Shown here one piece after another: positions 24,640 to 34,850 of a stretch of DNA of 64,000 nucleotides. Numbering within the stretch: the stretch's first letter is position 1; each line of letters opens with the position of its first letter. Origin of the DNA: Caballeronia sp. SBC1 (lineage in GTDB: Bacteria > Pseudomonadota > Gammaproteobacteria > Burkholderiales > Burkholderiaceae); contig NZ_CP049158.1 of assembly GCF_011493005.1 (NCBI RefSeq), forward strand, positions 682,001 through 746,000, read 5' to 3'. The translations under genes and the position numbers were made by a program. A model generated the notes under the pieces. That model was not told where the DNA came from. It saw nothing but the letters and a program-made list of their open reading frames with translations, and did not search any database.

Positions 24640-26376
24640 ATGTTCAGATCCCGTACGTCCCTTTATTCCCTGTTCGCCTGCTCCGCCCTCGGCATGTTCT
24701 TGCCGGGCGCAACAGCGCTTGCAGCGGATGAGACTCAAGGCGCCGCGACGACTCAGGCAGCCTCCATGCCTGACGCGCTGCAACCGGTGACCCAACAGCA
24801 ACTCGATTCGGCGGGCACTAATCAAGCGGCGTGGCTGCAGCCCAACGGCTCATACACCGAGACGCGTTATGCACCAGCGACGCAGATTACCCCGGCGAAT
24901 GTGTCGAAGCTGAGACCGGTATTCATATTTCAAACGGCTGTCATGGAGTCGATGGAGACAGCGCCCATCGTGTCGAACGGCGTGATGTTCCTCACCACGT
25001 CCTATAACCACGTGTACGCCATCGACGCGGTGACCGGCAAGGAATACTGGCACTACAAACACAAGATGGGCTCGGTCACGACCTACTGCTGCGGACCGAA
25101 CAACCGCGGAGTCGCGATATTCGGCGATCGCCTCTACATGGGCACGCTCGATTCGAAGCTCATTGCACTCGATACGAAGACCGGCAAGCTTCTGTGGGAA
25201 ACGCAGATAGCAGACCCTGAACTCGGCTACTCGGAAACCATGGCGCCGGTCGTGGTCGACGGTAAGGTGCTGATTGGCACGAACGGCGGCGAATATGGCA
25301 TTCGTGGTTTCGTGAAGGCGTTCGACGCCAACTCAGGCCAATTGCTGTGGACTTTCTACACGATTCCCGATACGGGGCAGGAAGGTGTATGGGCTGAAAA
25401 CGATGCGGCTGGCCGCAACATGAAGCGCGATATCGCGAACGAAAAGCAGCAGCTTTCAGCCAAGGGCGGGGACTTCTACAAGACGCTTGGCGGTGGAGTG
25501 TGGATGACGCCGGCGATCGACCGGAAGGAACACACGGCCTTTTTCGTCGTCGGAAATCCTTCGCCCGATCTGTATGGCGCGGTTCGTCCAGGGGACAATC
25601 TCTATACGGACTCCCTCGTAGCGGTCGATCTTGATACCGGCAAATACAAATGGCATTACCAGTACATCGCCCATGATCTGTGGGACCTGGATGCGGTGAG
25701 CCCACCGATCCTGGTTGATGTGCGCGACAAGGACGGCAAGATGATTCCGGGCGTGATTCATGGCGGCAAGACCGGCTTTATCTATGTGCATGACCGGCGC
25801 GACGGACACCTGATCCGTTTCTCCGAAGCCATGATCCCGCAAGAGAACGTGTGGACACTGCCGACGCCGACAGGTGCGCGCATGTTGCCGGGCGCGAATG
25901 GCGGCGTTGAATGGTCGCCCATGGCCTTTGATCCGAAGACCCGTCTGGCGTATGCCGCGAACCTGCATCAGCCGATGACCTACCAGGTGGAAGATGCGTC
26001 GTATCCGGGCGGAAAACTGTGGCTGGGCGGCGCATTCAAGACGATTCCTTCCGAAGAGCAATGGGGCAAGCTGGTCGCGGTCAACATTGATACCGGGAAA
26101 ATAGCCTGGTCCTACAAGACTGAGCAGCCGCTGATTGGCGGTGTGCTGGCGACAGCCGGCGGCCTGGTTTTCAACGGCGAAGGCAACGGCCTGTTCCGCG
26201 CGTTCGACGCGGCCACCGGCAAGAAGCTCTGGGAGTTTCAGTGCGGTGCGGGCGTCAACGCGCCGGCGGTTTCCTACACCGTTCACGGCAAGCAATACAT
26301 AGCGGTCGCGGCGGGCGGCAACACGCAACTCGACTTCAAGCGCGGCAATAGCGTGCTTGTGTTCGCTGTGCCTTAA
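24640..26376 (+). CDS. PQQ-dependent alcohol dehydrogenase, probable lanthanide type
   Basis: This is a 578-residue periplasmic quinoprotein. A signal peptide (residues 1-29) precedes an eight-bladed propeller with repeated W-motifs. The adjacent cysteines Cys150-Cys151 form the vicinal disulfide seen next to PQQ. Metal and catalytic residues are inferred as Glu218 (NGGEYG), Asn306 (VGNPSP) and Asp349 in HDLWDLDAV. Asp351, two residues after the catalytic Asp, is the extra acid found in lanthanide-dependent XoxF and PedH enzymes and replaced in calcium enzymes. A cytochrome c gene follows 18 bases later. Substrate is unknown; alcohols or aromatic alcohols are likely. Confidence 0.92.
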   Translation: MFRSRTSLYSLFACSALGMFLPGATALAADETQGAATTQAASMPDALQPVTQQQLDSAGTNQAAWLQPNGSYTETRYAPATQITPANVSKLRPVFIFQTAVMESMETAPIVSNGVMFLTTSYNHVYAIDAVTGKEYWHYKHKMGSVTTYCCGPNNRGVAIFGDRLYMGTLDSKLIALDTKTGKLLWETQIADPELGYSETMAPVVVDGKVLIGTNGGEYGIRGFVKAFDANSGQLLWTFYTIPDTGQEGVWAENDAAGRNMKRDIANEKQQLSAKGGDFYKTLGGGVWMTPAIDRKEHTAFFVVGNPSPDLYGAVRPGDNLYTDSLVAVDLDTGKYKWHYQYIAHDLWDLDAVSPPILVDVRDKDGKMIPGVIHGGKTGFIYVHDRRDGHLIRFSEAMIPQENVWTLPTPTGARMLPGANGGVEWSPMAFDPKTRLAYAANLHQPMTYQVEDASYPGGKLWLGGAFKTIPSEEQWGKLVAVNIDTGKIAWSYKTEQPLIGGVLATAGGLVFNGEGNGLFRAFDAATGKKLWEFQCGAGVNAPAVSYTVHGKQYIAVAAGGNTQLDFKRGNSVLVFAVP

Positions 26377-26393
26377 GACACGAGGACGAGAGG

Positions 26394-27017
26394 GTGCGGG
26401 GTCCCTTTAGTCGTCTTCGATCACAACCACGGCACGCGTCGACGCGCGTGCTCGCGTTGAGCGTGTGCGCCGGTCTCTGGGCGCTTCCTGCAGCCGTCCA
26501 TGCAGACGCCGATGCCGGCAAGACCAAGGCAGTGGTCTGCGTTGCGTGCCACGGACCCATGGGGAATTCGACCAACCCTGACTACCCGGTTCTTGCCGGG
26601 CAGACGGCGCGGTATCTTTATCTTGAGCTCCGCGATTTCAAGGCGGGGCGTCGCAGCGATCCGCGAATGAGCCCAATGGCGGCTAACCTCTCGCCCGAGG
26701 ACATGCATGATCTCGCCGACTACTTTGCGTCGCAACAGCCTTTACCGGTTGTGTTCAAGGCCGATCCCATCAAGGTCGAGGCAGGCCGCAAGAAGGCGGC
26801 CGAGATCTTGTGCACGATGTGTCATCTCGGCGGTTTTATCGGACAGAACGAAATTCCGCGGGTCGCCGGGCAGCACTATCAATATATCGTCAAGCAACTC
26901 GAGGATTTTCGCGCGCACAGACGGACCAACGACGCCGGCAGCATGACGAGCGTGACGACCGGTTTGTCCGATGCCGATATCGAGAACCTCGCCAGTTATA
27001 TCGTCAACCTTCAATGA
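26394..27017 (+). CDS. Diheme cytochrome c (c4-like), electron acceptor of the PQQ dehydrogenase
   Basis: This is a 207-residue exported protein. A signal peptide ends near residue 37 (AVHA), and two heme c sites follow as CVACH (about residue 49) and CTMCH (about residue 140). Met-containing SPM and SMTSV segments offer the distal ligands. GTG at 26394 is the chosen start, with GAGGACGAGAGG in front. It most likely passes electrons from the quinoprotein encoded just upstream to the oxidase chain. The two-domain layout matches cytochrome c4 rather than the single-heme c-L type. Confidence 0.88.
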   Translation: MRGPFSRLRSQPRHASTRVLALSVCAGLWALPAAVHADADAGKTKAVVCVACHGPMGNSTNPDYPVLAGQTARYLYLELRDFKAGRRSDPRMSPMAANLSPEDMHDLADYFASQQPLPVVFKADPIKVEAGRKKAAEILCTMCHLGGFIGQNEIPRVAGQHYQYIVKQLEDFRAHRRTNDAGSMTSVTTGLSDADIENLASYIVNLQ

Positions 27018-27051
27018 GCAGGGCAAGCGTCTCATCGCTAGGGTGGGTGAA

Positions 27052-27699
27052 ATGAAGAGAATCTCTGGCTGGTGCGCGAGCGTTCTCGCGCTTGCCGCCC
27101 TCACCGGCGCCGTTCACGCAAACGACCTGAGCGCGAATGAACAACTGCTCGCGGCGGCGCGGAGCAACGACGAAGCGGGCGTCGTGAGAGCGCTCGACGA
27201 AGGCGCTGCGGTGGATGCGCGTAACCGTATTGGGGACACCGCGTTGATCAGCGCGTGCAAGAAAGGCCTGGCGCCCATGGCGCGTGTGCTGATAGATCAC
27301 GGGGCAAACGTGAGCCAGGCCGATGTGCAGGGCATCACGCCGCTGATGGCGGCGGCGTTCGGCGGATACGAGGAGATCGTCGCGTTGCTGCTTGTCCACC
27401 ACGCTGACATGACAAGTACGGACCGCGTGGGCAAGACTGCGATTGAATATGCGGCCGGGCTTGGACACACCACGGTTGTCCGGCAACTGCTCGACGCGGG
27501 CGTGGATGTGAACGCGGCCTATCACAACCACCTGACGGCGCTCATGTGGGCGGCCGGCTACGACCAGATCCAGACAGTATCGCTGCTGCTTGCGAGAGGC
27601 GCCAGGCGTGACATGCGCGATGACCGGGGCCTGACGGCGATGGATATCGCGGAGCAGACGGGATCAAAACAAGTCGCGCTTGTTTTATCGAAGCCTTGA
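27052..27699 (+). CDS. Exported ankyrin-repeat protein
   Basis: This is a 215-residue protein. A signal peptide (residues 1-23, AVHA) precedes about five ankyrin repeats, recognisable in ARNRIGDTALISACKKG, ADVQGITPLMAAAFGG, DRVGKTAIEYAAGLGH, YHNHLTALMWAAGY and DDRGLTAMDIAEQTG. ATG 27052 follows AGGGTGGGTGAA. It is the third gene of the PQQ-dehydrogenase operon. Ankyrin proteins mediate protein contacts, so a periplasmic chaperone or scaffold for the quinoprotein or cytochrome is a reasonable inference. Confidence 0.88.
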   Translation: MKRISGWCASVLALAALTGAVHANDLSANEQLLAAARSNDEAGVVRALDEGAAVDARNRIGDTALISACKKGLAPMARVLIDHGANVSQADVQGITPLMAAAFGGYEEIVALLLVHHADMTSTDRVGKTAIEYAAGLGHTTVVRQLLDAGVDVNAAYHNHLTALMWAAGYDQIQTVSLLLARGARRDMRDDRGLTAMDIAEQTGSKQVALVLSKP

Positions 27700-28163
27700 G
27701 GCAGGCAGAGAGGCAGGCAATGAGCCGTTTCTGGTTAGTTATTAAAAAACATAGATATGCTAAGCATTGATGAAGCCGCGAAAAACACCTGTTGATCGGC
27801 CACCCACTCACTGCGCGAAACGCCTTAAGCGAGTTGTCATTGCTCGCTTCCGTAAGCAAAACGAAAGACATATACGCCGTCAAAACATCAGCGGCACTCC
27901 CCATTGCAACGTGTTTTTTTCTGTGAAAGACTTCAGTCATCTGCTGTGCCGGACGTCGTTCCGGTATATCGGACAACAGGTTTAACTCGTTTTATCCGAT
28001 GCCGCTGCGTGTTCATGCGAGGCAGGCCGCTCCGCATTATCGTTTTATGCAAGCCCATGTGCCGGCATGGTGAGGCGTGGAATCCAGGGTCTTCTCTGGC
28101 CGTCGCCGTTTGTCCCTGGTTTGTCCCTGAACTGACATTTTCACTTTCAAGGCTGAGACCCAA
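27700..28163. other. Intergenic region between the PQQ operon and the ABC importer
   Basis: About 460 bases with no gene I can support. Open frames here are short and lack family features. The phrase TTTGTCCCTG is duplicated near 28108 and 28119, just upstream of the binding-protein gene, and may be part of its promoter. Confidence 0.5.
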
Positions 28164-28997
28164 ATGAGACTTGTCAAAGAAAGCGCACGTATCGCCTGTT
28201 TATTCGCGGTGGCTGGTCTGTTGACGTTGGCCGGCTGTACGAAGGTTGCCACGCCGGCTCAGGACGGATCGGCAGAGTCCGCGCTGAAAGCAGTCCTGCA
28301 GCGTGGCACGTTGCGTGTCGGCGACTGCCTGAGCTTCGCTCCCTTCGGTTTTTATAACAAGGATGGCGCAGCCGATGGCTACGACGTCGACCTGGCGAAA
28401 GAGCTGGCGAAGCAAATGGGCGTGAAGCTAGAAGTTGTCAATACAACGAGCGCCAACCGTATTCCGAACCTGCAGACCAGCAAGGTCGATGTGGTGTTCT
28501 GCAATTTCACGCGCAACCTGGAAAGGGCCAAGGAAATCAGCTTTACCAATCCCTACGTTGTGGCCAGCGAGGCGCTGCTCGTCAAGAAGAGCAGCGGCAT
28601 CCAGTCGATCAAGGACATGTCCAACCGCACGATCGCCACCGTCAAGGGATCCACGAATGGCGACGAAGTACGGGCGCTCAACATGCAGGTGAAGATTCAG
28701 GAATTCGACAGTTCGCAGGCGGCCATTCTTGCGGTCAAGCAAGGCCAGGCAGACGCGATGATCGAAGACAACAACTTCCTCGCGTATCAGGCTTCGCTCG
28801 ACCCCGAGTTGACCGTGACCGACGAAGCGCTGGTTCCACTCGAATACAACGCGTTCGGTGTGAAGGCGGGCGATCAGGTCTGGCTCGACTACCTGAACCT
28901 GTTCCTGTTCCAGGTCAATGCGTCGAAGCTGAACGCCCAGCTCTACAAGAAGTGGTTCGGCGCCGATCCGCGGTTCCCGCTTAATCCGCAGTATTGA
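28164..28997 (+). CDS. Polar amino acid ABC transporter substrate-binding lipoprotein
   Basis: This is a 277-residue protein of the PAAT family-3 binding-protein fold (GTLRVGDCLSFAPFGFYN, GYDVDLAKELAKQMG, FTNPYVVASEALLVKK). The N-terminus has a lipobox ending in LAGC near residue 25, so it is probably membrane-anchored, which is less common in Gram-negative PAAT systems. Two permeases and an ATPase follow in order, giving a complete importer. The substrate is likely an amino acid or a small derivative. The last codons and stop are duplicated downstream (CGCAGTATTGAAG twice), a small tandem duplication. Confidence 0.92.
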   Translation: MRLVKESARIACLFAVAGLLTLAGCTKVATPAQDGSAESALKAVLQRGTLRVGDCLSFAPFGFYNKDGAADGYDVDLAKELAKQMGVKLEVVNTTSANRIPNLQTSKVDVVFCNFTRNLERAKEISFTNPYVVASEALLVKKSSGIQSIKDMSNRTIATVKGSTNGDEVRALNMQVKIQEFDSSQAAILAVKQGQADAMIEDNNFLAYQASLDPELTVTDEALVPLEYNAFGVKAGDQVWLDYLNLFLFQVNASKLNAQLYKKWFGADPRFPLNPQY

Positions 28998-29071
28998 AGG
29001 CGCAGTATTGAAGCCGAAGTACAGAAGCGCTAACACCGTATGCATCGCGCAAGGCTTACGACGGAGGAGCA

Positions 29072-29797
29072 ATGAGCTATCAATGGGTGACCCTTTCGGG
29101 CTATCTGAACGATTTCGTCCGGGCGGCGTGGCTGACGCTTCAGGTCACGCTGCTGGCCTTTGTCGTCGCGATGCTGCTCGGCCTGCTGGCCGCACTGGCC
29201 AGCACATCGCGCGTCGCGGTGCTGCGCGCGATGTCGAGTTGTTACATAGAAGTGATCCGCAACACGCCGGTGCTGCTGCAGATCTTCATCGTTTTCTTCG
29301 GCTTGCCGTCAGTGGGTATCACGCTCGATGCGTATACAGCCGGTGTGATTGCGCTTGGCGTGAATGTTGGTGCTTACCTTGCCGAAGTATTCCGGGCGGG
29401 TATTCAGTCCGTGCCGCGTGGTCAGTTGGAAGCGGCATCCATTCTCGGGCTGGAGCGTTCGCAGATCTTCATTGAGGTGGTCATGCCGCAGGCCGCGCGC
29501 GCCGTTTATCCCGCGATCGTCAACAACCTGATCCAGCTTTTACTCGGGACTTCGCTGCTGTCTGCTATCGCCTTGCCGGAGCTGACGGGTATGGCAACGG
29601 TGATCAACTCGCGCACCTTGCTGTACATCCAGACGTTCACGATCACGCTGATCGCCTATCTGGTGCTGAGCAACTTCCTGTCGTGGGTCGCCGGGATGAT
29701 CGGGGTGCGGCTGTTTCATCCGCCGCTCGTGCTGGCAAAACGCGCACGCCGGCCATTCCTCATCAGGCGGCGTGTCAGCCCTGGAACCGGAGAGTGA
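29072..29797 (+). CDS. Amino acid ABC transporter permease 1
   Basis: This is a 241-residue inner membrane protein with about five helices. The cytoplasmic EAA-type loop reads [27 protein letters not shown]. The N-terminal [20 protein letters not shown] is typical of HisM/GlnP permeases. GGAGGAGCA precedes the ATG. It is followed after two bases by the second permease, and the pair would form the membrane channel. Confidence 0.93.
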   Translation: MSYQWVTLSGYLNDFVRAAWLTLQVTLLAFVVAMLLGLLAALASTSRVAVLRAMSSCYIEVIRNTPVLLQIFIVFFGLPSVGITLDAYTAGVIALGVNVGAYLAEVFRAGIQSVPRGQLEAASILGLERSQIFIEVVMPQAARAVYPAIVNNLIQLLLGTSLLSAIALPELTGMATVINSRTLLYIQTFTITLIAYLVLSNFLSWVAGMIGVRLFHPPLVLAKRARRPFLIRRRVSPGTGE

Positions 29798-29799
29798 AC

Positions 29800-30450
29800 A
29801 TGACAAGCGACCTGTTGACGTCCAGTCTGCCAATCCTGCTCCAGGGCCTGCTGACTACGCTCATTCTCTCGGTGGCGGCCATTGTGGGCGGCACACTCGT
29901 GGGGCTGCTGGCGGCCGTTTTGCGGACCTTCGGGCCCTGGGGCACGCCACGGCTTGCACGGCTCTACACCGAGCTGTTTCGCGGCACGCCGGTCCTGATC
30001 ACGCTGATGTTCATCTATTTTGGCGTCTCGTACTTTGGTTACGCCATCGACGTATTCGCAGCCGGCGTGATCGGGCTCAGCGTGTATCAAGGCGCCTATA
30101 TTGCAGAGGTTTTCCGCTCGGGGATCGAGTCGGTCCAGAAGGGGCAGTGGGAAGTCTCGCAGATCCTCGGACTGAGCAAGACGCAGGCGTTTTTTTCGGT
30201 GATCCTGCCGCAGACCGGAAAGATCGTGCTGCCGCCGTTGATCGGCCAGTATCTGTCCCTCATCAAGGACACGTCGATTGTCAGCATGATCGGCATGTCG
30301 GAGTTGATGCATCAGGGCCAGGCGATTGTCGACCGGATCGGCAAGCCGGTGGAAATCTACGGCCTGGTCGCTGTGCTGTATTTCATTGTGTGCTTTCCCC
30401 TGTCGCGGTGGGTGCGCCGCCACGATCGAAGAAGGAGCCTGTTGTCATGA
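29800..30450 (+). CDS. Amino acid ABC transporter permease 2
   Basis: This is a 216-residue permease of the HisMQ family, with [19 protein letters not shown] at the start and the EAA loop [24 protein letters not shown]. The true start is ATG 29800; the longer open frame upstream overlaps permease 1. Its stop overlaps the ATPase start (ATGA at 30447-30450). Confidence 0.92.
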   Translation: MTSDLLTSSLPILLQGLLTTLILSVAAIVGGTLVGLLAAVLRTFGPWGTPRLARLYTELFRGTPVLITLMFIYFGVSYFGYAIDVFAAGVIGLSVYQGAYIAEVFRSGIESVQKGQWEVSQILGLSKTQAFFSVILPQTGKIVLPPLIGQYLSLIKDTSIVSMIGMSELMHQGQAIVDRIGKPVEIYGLVAVLYFIVCFPLSRWVRRHDRRRSLLS

Positions 30451-31211
30451 ACACCGCCATCGCGTCTGAGCCCATCATCAAGCCCATTATCAACCTGACC
30501 GGCGTCACCAAGTCGTTCGGTTCGACACAGGTGCTCAAGCAGATCAACCTCGACGTGCGCCAGGGCGAAGTGCTTGTCCTCATTGGCGCTTCCGGTTCTG
30601 GCAAGAGCACTGTCTTGCGAATCATGAGCGGTCTTGAAACCGCTGATGCCGGCGAGGTCTGGGTCAACGAAGTACCACTTCACGACGCTCGCCGTGCACG
30701 CGAAATACGTGGTCACGTGGGCATGGTGTTCCAGCAGTTCAATTTGTTCCCGCACAAGAATGCATTAGGCAATGTTTCACTGGCCTTGATCAAGGCACGC
30801 AAGATGAATCCGGCGGACGCCCGCAAGCGCGCGATGGAGGCACTGGACCGCGTGGGTCTCGCCGACCGAGCGGATCACTATCCGAGCCAATTGTCCGGCG
30901 GCCAGCAGCAACGGGTAGCAATTGCACGTGCACTGGCCGTGGAGCCGGGCATCATGTTCTTCGATGAAGCCACCTCCGCACTCGATCCGGAACTCGTCGG
31001 CGAGGTCACCGAGGTCATGCGCGGTCTTGCACGCGATGGCATGACCATGGTGGTCGTCACGCATGAAATGGGTTTCGCGCGCAAGACGGCGGACCGCGTG
31101 GTGTTCATGGACAAGGGTGTGATTGCCGAGCAGGGCGCGCCTGAACAGATCTTCGTGAATCCGCAGAACGAACGCACACAGCAGTTCCTGCATCGGGTAC
31201 TCGACCATTGA
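30447..31211 (+). CDS. Amino acid ABC transporter ATP-binding protein
   Basis: This is a 254-residue ATPase with Walker [11 protein letters not shown]-loop [11 protein letters not shown], signature [15 protein letters not shown], Walker [13 protein letters not shown] and the H-loop His in VVTHEMGFA. It belongs to the GlnQ/HisP class. AAGGAG is placed before the ATG. It completes the importer encoded from 28164. An IclR regulator follows on the same strand. Confidence 0.95.
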   Translation: MNTAIASEPIIKPIINLTGVTKSFGSTQVLKQINLDVRQGEVLVLIGASGSGKSTVLRIMSGLETADAGEVWVNEVPLHDARRAREIRGHVGMVFQQFNLFPHKNALGNVSLALIKARKMNPADARKRAMEALDRVGLADRADHYPSQLSGGQQQRVAIARALAVEPGIMFFDEATSALDPELVGEVTEVMRGLARDGMTMVVVTHEMGFARKTADRVVFMDKGVIAEQGAPEQIFVNPQNERTQQFLHRVLDH

Positions 31212-31336
31212 GCGCGACCGGTATGCAGGCGCATATGGAGATGCATAAGCGGGTGCATTCCGCAGCCGTCCACGCGCTAAACTCGCGTCAGTCAAGGATC
31301 GAAGAAGCGAATCATATTGCCGACGGAGTTTGAGTC

Positions 31337-32116
31337 ATGTCTGTACAGGAATCTTCAAGGGCGAGGGGAGTCGACCGGGTCGTCTCCATCCTCAAGCAAT
31401 TGCATAGCGTACGGCGTCCCATGACCATGCGCGAACTGATTGAAACAACGGGTGCGCCGCGTTCCAGCATCTACGAACTTGTGACGATCCTGACGGAGGC
31501 CGGTTGGCTGGAAGCGGGTGCGGACGGCAGCGTGTTCTTCGGGCGCGAGATGCACTATTACGGGTCCGACTATGCGGTGCACAACGACCTGATCAGCCGG
31601 GCGCACCAGGTGATCCTCGGCCTTGTCCGGAGCCACGACGAGACAGCGCAGCTCTGCATGCTGGAGGGGAACAAGTACACCGTGGTGCTGTCGGAAAACA
31701 GCTCGCGTCCGTTCAACATCAGTTCGGATATAGGCGTGAAAGTCCCCATTCCGTGGACCGCGTCCGGCCGCTTGCTGCTCGGCCACTTGAGCGGGGACGA
31801 GATTCGCGCATTGATTCCGCAAGAAGACTTCGTGCTCGACAACGGCAAGCGAATCGAAGTGCCGGAATTCCTCGGCGATGTCGAGCGCGCCGCGCAACAA
31901 GGGTTTTTCTGCACGGAAGGGCTGTCCCACACGTTTCGATATTGCATGGCGGCCCCCGTGCGAGACAAGAACGGACAAGCTGTTGCGGCGCTGTGTTTCA
32001 TGACCAGCCGCGACACCGACCCGAACAAGCGCGCGGCCATGCTCGAGGACCTCATACGCTCGGCGAAAACTTTATCGCAGCCGTATTACGGTGCGAGTTT
32101 CAGCGCGGCGGGTTGA
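31337..32116 (+). CDS. IclR-family transcriptional regulator
   Basis: This is a 259-residue protein with an N-terminal winged helix (GVDRVVSILKQLHSV, then TTGAPRSSIYELVTILTEAGWL) and a C-terminal GAF-like effector domain (VPIPWTASGRLLLGHLSG, FRYCMAAPVRDKNGQ). CGGAG lies 8 bases before the ATG. It follows the ABC importer and converges on the cyclodeaminase-like gene. It is a candidate regulator of either cluster; the effector is unknown. Confidence 0.92.
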   Translation: MSVQESSRARGVDRVVSILKQLHSVRRPMTMRELIETTGAPRSSIYELVTILTEAGWLEAGADGSVFFGREMHYYGSDYAVHNDLISRAHQVILGLVRSHDETAQLCMLEGNKYTVVLSENSSRPFNISSDIGVKVPIPWTASGRLLLGHLSGDEIRALIPQEDFVLDNGKRIEVPEFLGDVERAAQQGFFCTEGLSHTFRYCMAAPVRDKNGQAVAALCFMTSRDTDPNKRAAMLEDLIRSAKTLSQPYYGASFSAAG

Positions 32117-32178
32117 TCGCGGCAAGAGGCATGGCCGCGCTGAAATTGCGATGCGTCAAAGCGCTTCAGGCACCTACG

Positions 32179-33117
32179 CTATCCCAAGCTATTTGCAATC
32201 TGGACGTCCTGCACCGCGACGCCGGTGAGGTCGGCTACGGTGATCTGTGCGGGATCGTTATCGTTGCGAGCGCGCTGGCCGGCGTCAAGCAGCGCGCCGA
32301 GTTCAAGCAACTGCTCCGCATGAATCAGCCCGGCGGATAACGCATGCGATATTTCGCCGTATTTGCTGCACTGGTCGATTGAGTCCACCACAATCGCGCC
32401 GGCCCGTCCGACGATTGCCGCATCGAGTTCTTGCTTGCCCACGCTGTCCGCGCCGACCGCTGTGATATGCGTGCCGTTGCGGACCCACTCCGAGCGCAGC
32501 AGGGGCTCGCGCGAGGGTGTTGTGGTCACGATCAGGTTAGCGTTCGCCGCAACGGCTTCAGCGGAGTTCATTGCCCGCACGTTGAAGCCTAGTGCGGACA
32601 TTTGCTCCACGAAATGTCCGCGGTTTTTGGCAGTCGGCCCCCATACAAATACGTCCCGACAACCGGTCACCGGTTGCAAATATTCAAGCTGCAACCGCGC
32701 TTGCTCGCCGGTGCCGATAATGCCAATTCCATGTACCTCGCGCGGCGCGAGCAATCGTGCCGCGAGTTGCCCGGCGAGCGCGGTACGTATGCAAGTGAGC
32801 CAGCCTTCATCCTGCAACAGGGCGACCGGTTCGCCTGTCGTGGCGGAAAAAAGCACGATCAGGCCGTTGTTGCTCGGCAAGCCTTGCTTGGGGTTATCGT
32901 AGAAGCCGGTAGACACCTTGACCGCGAACGCCGCCGCACCATCGACATAAGCGGACTTGACACAACAATCGCCATTAGCCGCATCGAACTGGAAGTTTTG
33001 GACCGGCGGCACCTGGACAGTCTTGCGGGAGTAAGCCACGAAACCTTCCTCGATCATCCGCACCGCGCGTTCCATATTGAAGCGCGCGATGATCTCGTCT
33101 TTCGTCCAGATTTTCAT
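32179..33117 (-). CDS. Ornithine cyclodeaminase / mu-crystallin family protein
   Basis: This is a 312-residue NAD-dependent enzyme. The Rossmann motif GIIGTGEQARLQLEYL lies near residue 130, with YVDGAAAFAVKVSTGF upstream. The family covers ornithine cyclodeaminase, ketimine reductases, iminosuccinate reductase and EutC of hydroxyectoine use. The start overlaps the dehydratase stop (ATGA, reading the minus strand), so the two are translationally coupled. The reaction cannot be fixed from sequence. Coupling with a dehydratase makes reduction or deamination of an imine intermediate plausible. Confidence 0.9.
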   Translation of the reverse strand: MKIWTKDEIIARFNMERAVRMIEEGFVAYSRKTVQVPPVQNFQFDAANGDCCVKSAYVDGAAAFAVKVSTGFYDNPKQGLPSNNGLIVLFSATTGEPVALLQDEGWLTCIRTALAGQLAARLLAPREVHGIGIIGTGEQARLQLEYLQPVTGCRDVFVWGPTAKNRGHFVEQMSALGFNVRAMNSAEAVAANANLIVTTTPSREPLLRSEWVRNGTHITAVGADSVGKQELDAAIVGRAGAIVVDSIDQCSKYGEISHALSAGLIHAEQLLELGALLDAGQRARNDNDPAQITVADLTGVAVQDVQIANSLG

Positions 33118-34082
33118 TTAACGGCCTCGATGAATTTGTTCAACATGATGTTGCGTCCGCAAAGCACCACGGCCACGGCACGTCCCTGATACTGAGGTGC
33201 CAACTTGAGCATTGACGCCAGCGCAACACCGGCCGCGCCTTCCACCATCCAGCGGTCGGTTTGCGCAAGCAGCTTCATTGCTGCCTTGATCTCTTCTTCC
33301 GTCACCAGCGTCATGCCGGTAATGACTTCCCGGCCAATATAGAAGGTCACGGAGTCGGGTTCTACACCGCCCGCGGTACCATCTGAAATTGTTTCGCTTT
33401 CCTCAACGTCTATGATCTTGCCCGCTTTGAACGAACTATACAAAGCGGTCGAATTCGCAGGCCAGCAGCCGATCACGTCGGTTTGTGGAAGCAGCGTTTT
33501 GACCGCCGTGCCTATACCGGAGATAAGGCCGCCGCCGCCAACGGAGGCGAACACCGCGGCCAGATCGCCAATCGTGCCGCTTGCCTGCTCATGCAGTTCC
33601 ATACCGATCGTGCCTTGGCCTGCGATGACGTCAAGATCGTTATAAGGAGATACGAACGCCATGCCCCGGAGCTTTGCCTGCCGCCCAGCTTCCAGTTCGA
33701 CGGCCAGCGGCGTGTCGTTCAGCGTGATTACCTGGGCGCCCAGCGCACGAATAGCGTCGAGCTTGATCGCCGCTGCAGACGTGGACGCATAGACCGTGAC
33801 GGGCACGCCCGCAAGCTTGCCGGCGAGTGCCACGCCTTGACCATGGTTGCCGCTTGACACCGTGAGCACGCCGTTGCGGCGCGCGTCAGCATCGAGCAGG
33901 CGCAGCTTGTTGGTCGCACCCCGAAACTTGAACGAGCCGGTGTGCTGCAAATGCTCGCATTTCAGGTAGACGTCGCATCCGGTTGCCTTCGACAGCATCG
34001 GACTGAACGCAAGCGGCGTCACGCTTACTTGCGGTCGAATGGCGCGATGCGCTTCTTCTATGCTTTGAAACAGATCATTCAT
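33114..34082 (-). CDS. Threonine dehydratase-like PLP enzyme (EutB/BhcB-like)
   Basis: This is a 322-residue fold-type II PLP enzyme. The Schiff-base Lys is in GSFKFRGATNK (near residue 50), the phosphate loop is ASVGGGGLISGIG, and SSGNHGQGVALAG binds the substrate carboxylate. It lacks the C-terminal regulatory domain of biosynthetic IlvA. Relatives include serine/threonine and 3-hydroxyaspartate dehydratases and EutB. The ATG at 34082 overlaps the stop of the upstream regulator. With the coupled cyclodeaminase-like gene it forms a pair seen in ectoine and hydroxyaspartate catabolism. Confidence 0.92.
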   Translation of the reverse strand: MNDLFQSIEEAHRAIRPQVSVTPLAFSPMLSKATGCDVYLKCEHLQHTGSFKFRGATNKLRLLDADARRNGVLTVSSGNHGQGVALAGKLAGVPVTVYASTSAAAIKLDAIRALGAQVITLNDTPLAVELEAGRQAKLRGMAFVSPYNDLDVIAGQGTIGMELHEQASGTIGDLAAVFASVGGGGLISGIGTAVKTLLPQTDVIGCWPANSTALYSSFKAGKIIDVEESETISDGTAGGVEPDSVTFYIGREVITGMTLVTEEEIKAAMKLLAQTDRWMVEGAAGVALASMLKLAPQYQGRAVAVVLCGRNIMLNKFIEAVK

Positions 34083-34798
34083 CACTCGTTGCCCCTCAGT
34101 TCCTTCAGGTAATTGAACACCGTGGCACGGCCTATGGACAGGACCTTCGCCACGTAGTTAGCCGCGCTCTTGCCCTTGAACGCGCCTTCCTCATGCAATG
34201 CTTCTATGAGCGCGCGCTTGTGCTCGCGCGTCAGCATGGACAACGCGAGCTTGCGTTCCTGCAGCCAGTGGTTGAGAAAGATATTCACGCGCTCCTGCCA
34301 GTCATCCTGGAACAGCTTCTCGGGCTGCGGTTGCAGCGCTGCGCTTGAGAGAAGCAGGTCAAGCGCCTGCCTCGCCTGTTCCAGCGCGGCAATATGAAAA
34401 TTGATGCACATGACGCCGATCGCGTGCCCCGCATCGCTGCGCACGACAATACTGACCGAGCGAATCTTGCGGCCGTCCCAGCCCAGTTTTTCATACGGGC
34501 CGATCACGCTTTCGTCCGGATCGAACTCGATGTCGTCGAGCGATGATTCGTCGCCCAACTCGCGTTTGGACTGGTTGTTCGCCACGTGCACCACGGTTTG
34601 CGTGCTGAGGTCGTGGATGACGACCTCCGTGTACGGTGGGAACAACAGGACGATGCCGTCGGCGATCGCGCTGTAGCGAGGGAGCAACTCGGCTGACGGT
34701 TGTGGTCCGCTGCGCTTGACGGCCCGCTTGGACGGCAGTTTCACCGAGAGCTCAGCGGTTTGTCCGGAGGCGAGTTTCAAATTACGTGCTTTAGTCAT
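34082..34798 (-). CDS. YheO/DauR-like transcriptional regulator (PAS-like plus HTH)
   Basis: This is a 238-residue protein. The YheO-type PAS-like domain (residues 40-150) contains LFPPYTEVVIHDL and SVIGPYEKLGWDGRKIRSVSIVVRSD. A C-terminal HTH (residues 190-235) contains GAFKGKSAANYVAKVLSIGR followed by ATVFNYLKELR. Known relatives such as DauR control D-amino-acid or arginine catabolism. It is embedded in the operon before the dehydratase, overlapping it by one base, so autoregulation of the cluster is likely. Confidence 0.9.
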   Translation of the reverse strand: MTKARNLKLASGQTAELSVKLPSKRAVKRSGPQPSAELLPRYSAIADGIVLLFPPYTEVVIHDLSTQTVVHVANNQSKRELGDESSLDDIEFDPDESVIGPYEKLGWDGRKIRSVSIVVRSDAGHAIGVMCINFHIAALEQARQALDLLLSSAALQPQPEKLFQDDWQERVNIFLNHWLQERKLALSMLTREHKRALIEALHEEGAFKGKSAANYVAKVLSIGRATVFNYLKELRGNE

Positions 34799-34850
34799 TA
34801 CTCAATGTCGGTTTGTGCGGAACAGTCGTGCGATGTTCCGCACGCGCGGT

